This document shows positions 49,753 through 61,493 of a stretch of 64,000 nt of DNA, piece by piece (the first letter of the stretch is position 1; each line of letters starts with the position of its first letter). The DNA comes from Chondrosia reniformis (Eukaryota > Porifera > Demospongiae > Chondrillida > Chondrillidae): the NCBI GenBank assembly GCA_947172415.1, contig OX359202.1:436501-500500 (forward strand), read 5' to 3'. The notes beneath the pieces were generated by a model. The model was not told where the DNA came from. It saw nothing but the letters and a program-made list of their open reading frames with translations, and searched no databases. The translations under genes and the position numbers were made by a program.

Positions 49753-52700
49753 ATGAGCGCCGAACTGGATGTTGGAGTGTCAGTCGTGTTGGGCGGCCAA
49801 TGGGGAGACGAGGGAAAGGGAAAACTAGTGGACATGCTTGCGGCGCAGGCGGACTATGTCTGTCGCTGTCAGGTCGGCAGTCCGTATGCGCAGTATATTG
49901 CATGTATTGATCAGACAAGCGAATTGCACTCTTGTATATAGGGCGGGAACAACGCTGGTCATACGGTCATAGTAGGAGGGACGTCTTACGACTTCCATCT
50001 TCTACCAAGGTCAGTTTAGAGTATTACTGGATATGTTGGGAGTCTGCTGATGTTGCCTTGTGTATCCTCATATATTGGCGCGACAACTGTATGTCTGTAG
50101 GGAAGTAGATTTTTATTATATCCTATTTATTAGGAAATATATTTTTATTTCCTATTGCGGTGAATGCGATGCAGTCTCCACCCGTCCGAGTGCATCCATG
50201 AACCACTCTGCATGACGTGTGCCGTTCAGGTAGAACACACACGAATGTTTCTCTGTCTCTTTCAAAATCTGTGATGATTATGGTTGAATGCCCTTGAATA
50301 ATTACAAATAATTTTATTCTTGTTATATCACTTGTTGTAAGTATCCAAGTTTCCCATTTAAGAATTATGACAGTTTTCCTCTTCTACTTAGTGGTATGGT
50401 ACAGCCAGACTGTATAAATGTGATTGGTAAGTGCATCCATTTATATCAGAACGTTGACATGAATTAGTAATATCATAATATGTGCATATCTTGGTCATGT
50501 GATGTCATGTGATGTCATGTGATGATCATGTGACTCGCTCTTCAGGGAATGGTGTGGTGATTCATGTCCCTAGTTTGTTTGAAGAGTTGGAAAAGAATGA
50601 GAAGAAGGGTTTACAGAAGTGTCACCAGAGGTTGCTGGTATCCAATCGAGCACATCTAGTCTTTGACTTTCATCAGTTGGTAGATGGACTTATGGAAGAG
50701 GAGAAGGGACGATCAAGGTTAGTTTCCATGGCAACCAAAGAGTTCTTGCTTACTCATGTATTGCTGTCTCCATGGCAACTGAAAAATGTTTGATCAATAC
50801 TTATATGTATTCTTACTGTACTCAATGTACATCATTACCAACACAAAATGTCTGCCTAACACTCATTGTCCACAAAATAAAATTGTGTTTCCATTCTCAT
50901 TTTATGTTTAGTTTGGGAACGACAAAGAAGGGGATAGGTCCAGCCTATTCAAGCAAGGTACATAGGAGAACAGCATGAGGTATCATGCAATATACAACAA
51001 TGTACAAAGGTGTGTGCGCTCTACAGGCAAACAGGATTGGACTGCGAGTGTGCGACCTACTGGGAGATTGGGACACATTTTCCAAGAATTTCCGACACTT
51101 GGTGCAGACCTATGAGAAAAGGTAGGCTATTGGTAGCCATGGTTACTGTAGAGTCTTCAGAGATATTACTGAATACTGACTTGTAAGGGCTTGTATGTAG
51201 GTTTGGAGGACTTTTGGTCGTGGATGTAGAATCTGAGCTAGCAAAGTACAAAGTTAGTTGTTAATCTTCACATGTGACACCTTATTGTACATATACTCCG
51301 TTGCCGGGGCAACCGCCTGTGTTTAAATTTCCTAACCTATTGTACATGTAATGTGGTCGGACATTTTGAGTCTTCAGTGATGAAATGTCTGACCACAAAG
51401 AGACTAATCAAAAGAAGCTCAAAATGTCGAAACTTGACCCATCTAAAACATGTACACATATAACAAATACGTTCTTTTAATCTAGACATATCATATTTTA
51501 TTTTAGTAAAAATGTTCAATCTCTGATTAACTGATCTGCTGTTGCTCAATTGTTAACTATTTTCTGGCACCATGAACACGACAAATATATCATTTCAACA
51601 ACTTGTATACAATACATATACTAACCCTATCATTTTATCATACGTATTTTGGGCATGTCTGTTAGTGTAACCATGGTTACAGTGTTATTTTATATTCTCA
51701 TAATGTATTACTGCTCGTTTGCCTGTCTTAAGGTGTTTGCCGAGAGACTAAGACCAATGGTATGTGATGCTGCCCTCATTGTAAACAAGGCGATTGCAGT
51801 TAATAAGAAGGTTGTTGTAGAGGGTGCTAATGCTGCCATGCTGGACATTGACTTTGGTGGGTTATTACCACGCAAGAGTGGCAACTAGGTGATGTTTAAT
51901 TATTTTGGTCTCATCTAGGGACTTACCCTTTTGTGACATCATCTAACTGCACTGTCGGTGGAGTCATGTGCGGACTGGGGATTCCCCCAACTTTAATCAA
52001 ACACATTTTTGGAGTCTTTAAAGCCTACACTACACGAGTAGGGGCGGGAGCCTTTCCAACTGAACTGAACAATGTCAGTCCCTTAATAAGTGATACAGTA
52101 TTGCTGTGACAATTGTAGCTCAGTGGCAGAGCACTGGTGGTCATAACCAGCTGTCCTGGGTTCAATTCCCAGCAATTGCTTCTTTCATGTTTTTCGCTCT
52201 TCATGATGTTTGAGGATGATTATAGATACTTGTGGTTTGATTATCACACTTTGATTAGTCATGTATATATTATTGCTGATGGTTCTTGTTCTCTTTGAAC
52301 AGGAGATTGGAGACAAGTTACAGACTATAGGTCATGAATTTGGTGTGACAACCGGTCGGAAGAGGAGATGCGGATGGTTTGACGCTGTAGTAGCTCGCTA
52401 CTCCATCATGATCAACGGTTTCACTAGGTACTCTACCATATTACTAGACACCATTTAGCTTTTATTTTAGACTAGTCATTGAAATTGGTTTGGAAAACAG
52501 ATTAACAAAGCGAGCTTGGTAATTACAATCATTAGCTGGCGATGAGAAATTTTGAAGTTAACTTTGTTGTGTTGAATTAGTTTCTTAACCAGTTTGATAT
52601 CTATAATGTAAACAGTTATAATGTACTTGTTATTGACAGTACATATATGCATGGGTCAGTTATACAGTTAGTTAATTATGTGGCGGTCTTGTGACACCAT

Positions 52701-53393
52701 TCTCTCTACTATGCTAGCATCGCCTTGACAAAACTTGATGTCATGGATTCCTTTGAAGAAGTGAAAATTGGAATTTCCTATCTTTTGGATGGCAAAGAGT
52801 TAGAGAACTACCCAGGTGAGTAAAACCCTGCTAATTAGTTCATGACAGCCTTAAATTGCTCTTTTACTTTCAAGCTGATCAGACACAGTTGCATAAGGTG
52901 ACAGTGAAGTATCTGACCCTACCTGGGTGGCAGGCTGCCACAGTAGGCATCACCAAGTTTGAGGAGTTACCCGTCAATGCCCAATCCTATGTTCTGAAAT
53001 TGGAGGAACTCATTAGCACTAAAAGTTAGTTAAAATTAAGCCTGTGTTATTGTATTGCCACTATATATTGAACCAGCCTTGCCTGTATGTATGTACATTC
53101 ACTGCGAATAGCACTAAATTTGTACTCAAGTGTCATTGAAGTTACAGAAAGAACTGTCTGGTCCAGTGGAGAAAAGAAGTCTACCTGTATCCTCATCCAA
53201 AGCTCTATAAGTTTGCCCCAAGTATCTAGTCTAAGAAAGCCTTAGCTTCATGTACATGTCAACTATAACTATAAGTAATATTGGTTAGTGAACTACTTTT
53301 AGAATGTAAGTGTTAATTTTCTCTCTGCTATTTGTTTTAGTCACATGGATTGGCACCGGACCTGGCCGGTCGGAGATGATAACGAGATCCTGA
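49753..53393 (+). CDS. ADSS: ADSS homologue, adenylosuccinate synthetase (multi-exon)
   Basis: Exon 1 starts [20 protein letters not shown] and [14 protein letters not shown], the GTP-binding loop. Next come [13 protein letters not shown] (~49941), [20 protein letters not shown] (50546+), [16 protein letters not shown] (50912+), [33 protein letters not shown] (51812+), [20 protein letters not shown] (51922+), [13 protein letters not shown]-type IMP loop as [20 protein letters not shown] (52347+), [20 protein letters not shown] (52724+) and the end [15 protein letters not shown]. It makes adenylosuccinate from IMP, aspartate and GTP in AMP synthesis. All hallmark loops are present. About 11 exons; introns hold a SINE copy and a family E fragment. 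Confidence 0.95.
50489..50533. repeat. CATGTGATGT short tandem repeat
   Basis: Three to four copies of the 10-mer just upstream of an ADSS acceptor. Confidence 0.75.
52098..52258 (+). repeat. SINE-like tRNA-derived element, best copy
   Basis: The head GCAATTGCT-type acceptor ends pair roughly (GACAATTGTAGCTC ... CAGCAATTGCT). It has an A-box-like TAGCTCAGTGGCAGAGCACT and a B-box-like GGGTTCAATTCCCAGC. The anticodon loop would have G in place of the universal U33, so it is not a functional tRNA gene. It has an ACTTGTGGTTTGATTATCAC tail. ADSS intron. Confidence 0.8.
53155..53215 (-). repeat. Dispersed repeat family E fragment
   Basis: Contains GTCCAGTGGAGAAAAGAAGT and TATCCTCATCCAAAGCTCT. ADSS last intron. 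Confidence 0.55.
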
Positions 53394-53560
53394 TCAGACA
53401 CCCTTTTCCTGAGAAGTGCTTATTGTAACAGTAAATTACAATCTAATTATTACCTCTGGCTTGCATGTATATTTCGTTTACACGTGTTCCTACTATACAT
53501 GCACACATACACGTATGATAGGATGTTATTTAGACATAGTTTGGTCAAAATGTTTAGTTT

Positions 53561-53977
53561 CTATGAGGACTTGACTACTGCAGCCGGATTACGAACAATC
53601 AGTATGACCGAATCTCCTCGTAAAAACATTTTGGGGATAAAGCGGTCCTTGTTAACCACGTTCACTTTCTTTCCTTTGCCTTTCTTTGGCTTTTCTGTCC
53701 ACATCTCTTTCACGTTCTCCAATACCATGTTACAGTGCCTGTCAAAGGCTTTTACTCTACCGAGGAGCTTTCTATTGTTCCTGCAATTGATTAATACTTG
53801 AGTGTTGTTCTTAACCGATTGAGTTAGAAGAGATAAGGGACCAGTGTTGAACTCTTCTTCCTCAATCTTACGGAGTTCATCTTCTGTAAGCTCAGTTTTC
53901 GGCTTAGATCTACATAAGAGCATGCACAAATACTATGAACACATTCTGCAATAAATCAAAATGCTAACTTACGCCAT
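53561..53977 (-). CDS. SNRPD2: SNRPD2 homologue, spliceosomal Sm-D2 (2 exons)
   Basis: Exon 1 is ATGGC (53977-53973) before a GTAAGT donor; exon 2 (53561-53909) completes [20 protein letters not shown]. The Sm fold follows: [56 protein letters not shown] and [14 protein letters not shown]. It is almost identical to human SmD2 over most of its length. It is a core component of U1, U2, U4 and U5 snRNPs. The five-base first coding exon is notable. Confidence 0.96.
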
Positions 53978-54057
53978 TTTATTCTACTTTTTATAAACGT
54001 GCTAACTACGTTGCGCACGCCCATTATGTTATTAAAGGGTTTTACTTGGCAGTTGTG
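53978..54057. promoter_or_regulatory. Bidirectional promoter, SNRPD2/FKBP2
   Basis: 80 bp between divergent ATGs. SNRPD2 starts in AAAATGGCG. Confidence 0.5.
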
Positions 54058-55364
54058 ATGCGAGCCTTGGTAATTTTGCTTCTTCTTGAAGTTGCTTTGG
54101 TATCTGCCGTGTCTAAGCTACAAATTGGCGTCAAAAAGCGGCCAGACGAATGTCTAATTAGATCCAAGCCGGGGGATACCCTCCATATGCACTACACAGT
54201 GAGTTGGTAGCGTGTACGTGATAGTTTAGCTGGCAGCAGTTTGAAGCTGAACGATCACAAATCTAAACATCTACAGCAAATAACTGAAGCATGCTCAGTC
54301 CGCTGTTATGATCGTTGTGTCTGTTGACCATCGTTAAGAAATCATTTTTCTTTTTCCATTTGATCAACTTTTCTGTTGCTGGACTACCTATAAGATAGCT
54401 TTGTCTTTTTGCTAATCTATATATGTCTATAGTGCTAATGCTATGATATATATTCATAGACACAGTATACATATCACTATTTTCATTTATTTACATGAGA
54501 AGTACTTTTTATTTTCATCAGACTAGAAGCCTAAATAGACAGAGTAGTCTGATGAAATCAGATCCTAAACTTACGCAATAGGGGAGCAAGTATTGCATAA
54601 GTTTAGGATCTGATTTCATCAGTCTAGGGAGACAGAGTATCTCCCTTTCTTAATGGGACCAACCACGCTGTAGTTGGCACCATTTTGAACCGATTTTGGT
54701 TTGGGTATTTGAGTAGTTTTGAGTACATTGTTTGATAATAGGTATTGCTGCATTTAATTTGATAATGTGAGTGTCACTTAAAGGGCTTTATGACATGACT
54801 GCTCTTAACAAGGATCCTCCCTTTCTCTAATTAGGGCACACTGGAAGATGGCACAGAATTTGACAGCAGTGTATCACGAAAGGAACCGTTCATTTTTACT
54901 CTGGGTAGGGGGCAAGTCATTAAGGGGTGGGACCAGGGATTATTAAAGTAATTTCATAAACACCAAATCAATACGAGATGCTTGCTTATATTGTTGTTTG
55001 TTCCAAAGCATGTGTGAAGGAGAGAGAAGGAAACTGGTAATCCCTTCAGAGCTAGCTTATGGTGATCGTGGTGCTCCTCCTAAAATTCCAGGTGTGTGTA
55101 TTTCTTGTGTCACCTTCCCTGTCATCCATCTGCCATTAGCTGTATTTAATACAAAAGTTATTTTATAGTAACCTTGAGTTATCATCATTACATGACTCTG
55201 GATTTTACCCCTCCCTCTCATGTCTCCTGAGGAACGTAATGAGCTAATGGTTTAAGCTCTGCTGTGTGTTTTCCACTCTATTAGCTGGAGCAACTCTAAT
55301 TTTTGAAGTTGATCTACTTATCATTGAGCGCAAAGACAAAGATAAAGAAAATATTGAACTATAG
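54058..55364 (+). CDS. FKBP2: FKBP2 homologue, ER FKBP-type prolyl isomerase (4 exons)
   Basis: A signal peptide [19 protein letters not shown] is followed by [28 protein letters not shown] (exon 1, 54058-54198), [20 protein letters not shown] and [12 protein letters not shown] (exon 2, ~54836-54949), [20 protein letters not shown] and GAPPKIP (exon 3, ~55009-55090), and [17 protein letters not shown] (exon 4, ~55285-55364). The FKBP active-site residues (Y, D, F..., V-I-W, Y, F) are present. The C-terminus ...KENIEL resembles the RTEL-type ER-retention end of the human protein. It catalyses peptidyl-prolyl isomerisation in the ER. Confidence 0.93.
54546..54625. mobile_element. Near-perfect 35-bp inverted repeat with 10-bp loop
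   Basis: AGTCTGATGAAATCAGATCC... at left is matched by ...GGATCTGATTTCATCAGACT-type sequence at right (one mismatch seen). FKBP2 intron 1. Probably a short MITE or a strong hairpin. Confidence 0.75.
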
Positions 55365-55820
55365 GACACTTTTAGAAATAGTTTTCTATATTAATATGAT
55401 ACGTAGGTTTATTTCAATTACACATACATTTAGGAAAGTGTATGCAGTTACTTATGTAACCAATAAAAAGGATTGTTTCAGATTCGAATTGGTTTGATCA
55501 CTTTTAATTACTAATTAGATATATCTTTGATCACTCCATTCTAAGTTCAGATCAGTACAATTTCCACGTGCAAATGCATATAAATATGTCATATATTTAG
55601 GAAAATGAAATTATTATTATTTCAAACTGCTACATATACTGTATCCAGGCATACTTTCTCAATATACGTACTTTGCATGCCTCTAGTACTTTCACATATA
55701 TAGTGTACTCAAATAATTTATAATAATATTATTAATATAATAATAAAGTATAATTGATAGAGTAATTTTAAAGTTATAAATTTTTGAGATGGTCATGATT
55801 GAAGAATGCAGAGAATGACA
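55365..55820. other. Convergent intergenic region, AT-rich
   Basis: Between FKBP2 and SLC35B2. No gene; an AT-rich run around 55715-55750. Confidence 0.5.
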
Positions 55821-57841
55821 CTAGGCCTTCTCTGGTCCTTCCTGTTCCGCTAGCTCCTTAGCTTTCTGCTGTTTCAGTTGTTTTGCCCTCTGATTGAGGT
55901 ATGCCCTCAAGAACAGTGCAATAAAGACAACCCCCACTCCAACGATGGCCTGGAGGTCCAGAGTGTGACCGTATACTATGCACGAGATCAGAATGCTGAT
56001 GGCTTGTCTGGTTGTCATTATGAGAGTAAAGATAAGAGGTCCAAACTGTTCAATTGTGTAAAAGATGAAAAGTTGGCCAACGGCTGAACAGATTGATAAA
56101 ATGACAGAATGGTATATAAAATCTGAATGAGCAAAGAAAAATGATATATTGGTAGCCAAGGTCCCTCTAAACAACATGGAGGTCATAGTGAAGGTACTGG
56201 AGAAGAAGTTAACCCCAAGCATCATTTGAAGAGGTTTCATTTTGTAAGTGTTAAAAAGAGACGACTGCCAGTTTGATGTGAAACTGTCGAATGACATGTA
56301 ACCAATGAGTATGATGATACCCGAAATGGTGGTCTCTGTAGTTTGCCTTTGACCCGGCTCATTGGAGCTGAGAAGAAACAAGCTGACTCCAGCGGAGAGG
56401 ATCAAGGCAGTGACGTACTCGTGGATGGGATAGGTACGGCCTGATACTAGTTTGCCCATCAACATGACAGGAATAACTTTGGCAGATTTAGCCAGTACCT
56501 GTGTCGGAAAGCTGACGTACTTGAGTGCCTCATACTGACACCAGCTGCTGAGGATATTGGAGATTGAGGAGAAGGAGTACTTGTAACCGGGGGCAACGTG
56601 GCGTGGCTGTCTTGTGAAGGAAACGTAGAGAAAGGCAACAAGCAATGCAAGCACACGATTGATAAACACAAGGAATTGAGAGTCTGTAAATCTGTCTCCA
56701 TCATACACCTTTGTCATGATCCGCTCCTAAACACAAAAGAGCAGCACATTCTACACCTTAGACTCAGTTAATTCATTCCTAGTCTTATGTACAGAGACAA
56801 TAACCATATATAGGCCTTTAAAGTGAGAATACAGTTATCCTTTGCCTTATCTTCTCCACTAAGCCTGAAAGGTGATTTTGGGGATTTTAATAATTTTATG
56901 TATGCACATCATATTATAGATAGACAAATATTTGGATGAGAATGATTGATAACAGATCAAGTTTTCCATAATGGGGGGAAATATGCATAAAATGTATTAA
57001 AGGTATGGTGTAGGTACTGTGCACAGGTGGCTCTCAGCAAGGAAGCAGCCATATGAATAAGCAGGGAGATACAAAGATTACTGGCCGGATACTTTCACAT
57101 TTCAAGACCAGGGACACGACCATGAATAGTCTCGTGTAGCCAGACCCTTTCCCTAATGACTTCCTAACCAGAAACAGGAAAAGGTCTCGAGGATAATTAC
57201 CCCTTTCCCGCTTCTGGTTAGATAGCCATTAGAGAAAAGGGTCTGGCTGCGCAGGACTATGATCCATAAGGAGCCTACAGCTAGGAATACACTCTTAATG
57301 ATGCACACCAACCAGCTCACCTGCAGCACTCCCCACGTGAGATAAGAGGCCTGCAGGCCAATGATGCATATCACTAGCTTCACTGAGTACACATAGGAGC
57401 TGGACTTGCTGGAAGTGGCCTCTGCTGATTGGCCGGAGGAGGGAATGAGGTCTGGGGGCTGGCCCAACGCGAATAAACGGAGAATACTGTATATGGGACC
57501 TTGACCTAAAGAAGCAGAAAAATGAACGATCAAGTGTCAATTCTTTGGTAGTCAAGTTTTAACATATTTTACACTTTCTTAATTTAAGTTTTTTTTTTAT
57601 TTTAACTATAAAACTACACTTCATGCTTAGCATCTATACACAGACGCATCTCTCAATATTATAGTAATTTACCTGTCTCTACCTTTGGTAGCTTTTGTAG
57701 CCTTTTAACTAAGAAATAGCCTGGAACAATGAGGATGCCATACCCTAAAAGATTAATAATGAAGTTGTAAATCCACTTATCTGACAATAAAGACGATATG
57801 TAAAGCCAGTTATCCACCAAATAGCTCAGCACAGAGCCCAT
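55821..57841 (-). CDS. SLC35B2: SLC35B2 homologue, Golgi PAPS transporter (3 exons)
   Basis: Exons 57673-57841, 57321-57505 and 55821-56726. The product is ~420 residues with about ten hydrophobic segments. Diagnostic stretches: [80 protein letters not shown] and [17 protein letters not shown]. These are typical of PAPST1/SLC35B2, which imports 3'-phosphoadenosine 5'-phosphosulfate into the Golgi for sulfation. The tail is long and Lys/Glu-rich ([17 protein letters not shown]). Intron 2 contains a family A MITE. SLC35B3 is the alternative, but the [15 protein letters not shown] segment favours B2. Confidence 0.9.
57129..57257. mobile_element. MITE-like element, family A, in SLC35B2 intron 2
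   Basis: Ends GTCTCGTGTAGCCAGACCCT and AGGGTCTGGCTGCGCAGGAC are imperfect inverted copies; internal arms (CTAACCAGAAACAGG and CGCTTCTGGTTAG) also pair. The ends relate to those at 1037-1126. Confidence 0.7.
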
Positions 57842-57916
57842 TCCACCAGCTCTACCGGACTATCGGAATATCCTCGCTTTGGGGGCGTGAATATAATAAT
57901 AAATGGCGCCATCGCA
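57842..57916. promoter_or_regulatory. Bidirectional promoter, SLC35B2/PPP2R3C
   Basis: 75 bp between divergent ATGs. Includes TAAATGGCGCCAT near 57899; its ATG is out of frame with PPP2R3C or leads to a short frame. Confidence 0.45.
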
Positions 57917-60748
57917 ATGAGCTATTCAGAGAGATTGTCCGAATATATTAAAAGAAAGAGAAAGGAAAAGTCTAAGAATGGTAAGAGAAATACTCGTAAT
58001 GTATTTTTACGCATCATTCAATGTATTTTACTTCAACAAACAGGATCTACGGATGAAGCCGAAGTGAGCGAAGACTTGCTTATGGCTGAAGCTTATAAAC
58101 GGCTTTCCGGATCTTCTAGTAACTCCGGTTCGTATACTTCAATTCCAAGATTCTATTCAAAAGTGAGGAAAGCTTAATGAATGGCTAGTTTCCTCATACT
58201 GCAGTATTTGACAGTGAATTAAATTGTTATGTACAGTTGCCAAAGGAGGATCAGGTGTTGCGACACAAGTTGAGGGCTGCAGCTAGAACTGCATTTCTGC
58301 GTAAAATGAATTCTGAGCTTATGACACATGATGAACTCCAAAAGCTTTGGGAGGTTCTGGAGGAGATGAATAGTCCACCTCGAATAGGAGACGAACTGGT
58401 ACGTAGTTCAGTCAACCTGGCGGGTAAACACTTCTCCACCAAACACAATTCTTAGAAGATACAATCCAGAGCATAGTATCTGCCATTGAGCCTTTTATGT
58501 GGGGGGAGAGGTAAGGTTAGTTCTCCTGTGGGGGAGGGATAAGGTTAATCTCCTGTGGGGGGTGGGGCAGGGTTAATCTCCTGTGGGGGGTGGGGCAGGG
58601 TTAATCTCCTGTGGGGGAGGGGTAGGGTTAATCTCCTGTGGGGGGAGGGTAGGGTTAATCTCCTGTGGGGGAGGGGTAGGGTTAATCTCCTGTGGGGGAG
58701 GGGTAGGGTTAATCTCCTGTGGGGGAGGGGTAGGGTAATCTCCTGTGGGGGGAGGGGTAGGGTTAATCTCCTGTGGGGGGAGGGTAGGGTTAGTCTCCTG
58801 TGGGGGGAGGGTAGGGTTAGTCTCCTGTGGGGGGAGGGGTAGGGTTAGTCTCCTGTGGGGGGAGGGGTAGGGTTAATCTCCTGTGGGGGGAGGGTAGGGT
58901 TTCTCCTGTGGGGGAGGGGTAGGGTTAGTCTCCTGTGGGGGGAGGGGTAGGGTTAGTCTGGTGAGGTAAGTAATAACATCAAATGGAACTGAATTTGATT
59001 GTTACATTTATTGACTTCTACAGCTGATTCATTTCACCGATTTTATGTCAACTAAAGAAAGAGTTTCAGAAAAGTGCCAGTACGTTTACACTATAAAGAC
59101 TATTGTAGCTATGGTTACCATTACCATGGTTATCTAGGAAATATTTCAAGCCCTCTACCTTTGCAAAACTTCTCAAGGACGATCCACTTGGTCGAGTCCC
59201 TATAATGCATTTATTTAATTACATCATGAAGACAGGTACGCATGTGCTTAAAAATTGTTTGCTAATTGAATAGACTGTTTACCCTCCTCTTCCTTGTGGA
59301 TGGGACGTGTAGAATGGTTAAAACAGACACGCATCAGTCTTAGCTTGTTTGACGTCCAAGGATTAGGATTCCTGAAGGAGACAGACCTGGAGAACTACAT
59401 ACTTGAACTGATACCCACCCTCCCGCAGCTGAACTCTCTGGAGGAGTCCTTCTATAGTTTCTACGTCTGTACAGCCGTAAGGAGATTCTTCTTCTTTTTA
59501 GATCCTTTGAAAACAGGTAAGGGAATAGCCTCGCAAACATGTGATGTAAAGGGTGCTTGTGTCGTATAGGTCGGATCAAAATTCAAGACATCCTAGCATG
59601 TGGTTTCCTTGACGATCTGTTGGAGCTAAGGGACGATGACCTTTCAAAGGAGCAGCAGGAAAATAACTGGTTCTCCGCCTCCTCTACTCTCAGAGTTTAT
59701 GGTAAGAGTGGCTTGTACCCTTTGAACCCTATTCTTTGCATCTATATATGGACAAACTTGGATATCTTTGTATAACTGCTTGGATATCCTTGGTTAACTA
59801 AATAATGTTCATTGGATGATTTTACAATAATACTGGTATGACAGCTTATACGTACACAAATACATGAATATCTTTGTATAACTGCTTGGATAACTTTGTA
59901 TATTCAAAGGTCAATATTTGAATCTGGATACTGACCACAATGGCATGCTAAGTATGACAGAACTGATGAAATATGGTACTGGAACATTGACGCCTCAGTT
60001 TGTTTCACGGATCTACCAGGAATGCCTCACTTATGAGGGTGAAGTGGTAAGTAGGCCTAGCTATCACATGCTAACCATGTGACATGCATGTGACTTATTT
60101 ACAGGACTACAAAACGTACCTTGATTTTGTCCTTGCCATGGAGAACAGAAGTGAACCACAATCACTTCAGTATTTCTTCAGATTACTCGATCTAAGGGGG
60201 TGTGGCTACTTGGACGCTTTCACCCTGAAGTACTTTTTTAGGGTGAGCCATTAGAATACCAAATATATATAACTCTCTCTAAGTACATTTTCACTCCAAA
60301 CCATCAAGTACTAGCTCACTGACCGCTGATGCAAGTCAACTGTGTTTACAGGAAAATGATGTTTATAGTGAATGCTTCTCCATTTCCATCCTAATGCGAT
60401 GGGTCATGATCACCTATAATAGTATATACACTTACGAAACCTTTTGTAGCTTTATCTATGATTTAATATACTTGTGGTTTGATTATCACTGGTATGATCA
60501 CACTCTCTGATATATAGGCTATACAGGAGATGATGGAGGAACAAAACCAAGATTCTGTGAACTTTGAAGATGTAAAGGACGAGATATTTGACATGGTCAA
60601 GCCATTTGACCAACAAATCATAACTTTACAAGACCTAATTGGCAGTGGTCAAGGGGAGACAGTGGTCAGCATTTTGACAGACTTGAATGGATTCTTCCTG
60701 TACGAAAATAGGGAGGTTCTTCTTGCTGAGAGTATTAATGAACAATGA
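57917..60748 (+). CDS. PPP2R3C: PPP2R3C homologue, PP2A regulatory subunit B''-gamma (multi-exon)
   Basis: Start MSYSERLSEYIKRKRKEKSK (57917). Conserved segments follow: IPRFYSKV (~58140), LLAAAR-type RHKLRAAARTAFLRKMNSEL (58262+), LIHFTDFMSTKERVSEKC (59023+), STFAKLLKDDPLGRVPIMHL (~59157+), WLKQTRISLSLFDVQGLGFL and KETDLENYILELIPTLPQLN (59318+), FYSFYVCTAVRRFFFFLDPL (59452+), GRIKIQDILACGFLDDLLEL (59571+), EF-hand DTDHNGMLSMTELMKYG (~59932+) and FEDVKDEIFDMVKPFD (60561+). The central part is nearly identical to human PPP2R3C (G5PR). It regulates PP2A and PP5. An intron holds a G-rich minisatellite. Confidence 0.94.
58490..58967. repeat. ~30-bp G-rich minisatellite (~16 copies) in PPP2R3C intron
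   Basis: Units GGGTTAATCTCCTGTGGGGG plus (A)GGGGTA with length variation in the G runs. Contains TAGGGTTA, a telomere-like octamer, in most copies. Confidence 0.92.
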
Positions 60749-61493
60749 CTGTGTAATTGGGTGATCTCCTAAACCTTGCACTATCTGTTCCATTGAATGA
60801 GAATGTACATATTTACACTGTGTGTGCCTATATACGTATTTGGGTTATCTATTTATATTCACACCTTTCAAGCTTCACTGGAGATAGACTGTAACTCTAC
60901 AAAGTGCATGATGATAGCATGAATTATCAAGGAACCAATTATTACACAAGTATGCAAATTAAATAGCTTCAGAAGTTGCATAAACGTGGTATGACATTGT
61001 ATCAAAGGTTGCACTCTTGAGAAATTCAATTACATTTTATATAGTGAATCACATAATATAGACAGTTTGGAATGCATTTGTATTATATATACAGTATAAT
61101 AATAATATACATAAGTTATTGTAATATATAACAAGTCATAATGTCCTTGATCAGTGCAAGCGGAACAGAGGGTTGTTGACATGAATATCATCCACATAAC
61201 TACAAATTGAAAGATTAAACAATATAGAACACTTTCAAAGGTACATGAAAAACAACTTAAAATGGTCAAATGATAACATTCAATAGTTGACAAGAAAAGT
61301 ACAACTGTTTACAGAACTCAAACATTTGGCAATAATAATATGAACATCTAATGTGGACAAGGATTGTTATGTACGTCTAACACACCATTTTTCTTACATG
61401 TTATATCTACTCTAGAATAAAAAGCCTATAGGGAACTAAAGCCGGTGAGAGCTTTGGATGAGGATATAGAATTTCTCCTTCTAAATGTATCAA
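60749..61493. other. Convergent intergenic region
   Basis: No gene seen. It contains a family E copy at ~61377-61478 (CCTATAGGGAACTAAAG, GTGAGAGCTTTGGATGAGGA). Confidence 0.55.
61377..61478 (+). repeat. Dispersed repeat family E copy
   Basis: Core GCCTATAGGGAACTAAAG and GTGAGAGCTTTGGATGAGGA, preceded by TAACACACCATTTTTCTTAC. Confidence 0.75.

Noticed and set aside
52098-52190. A tRNA gene
   Set aside because: The best cloverleaf has G at position 33 and a poor loop, and the head is followed by a shared tail in several copies; a SINE fits better.
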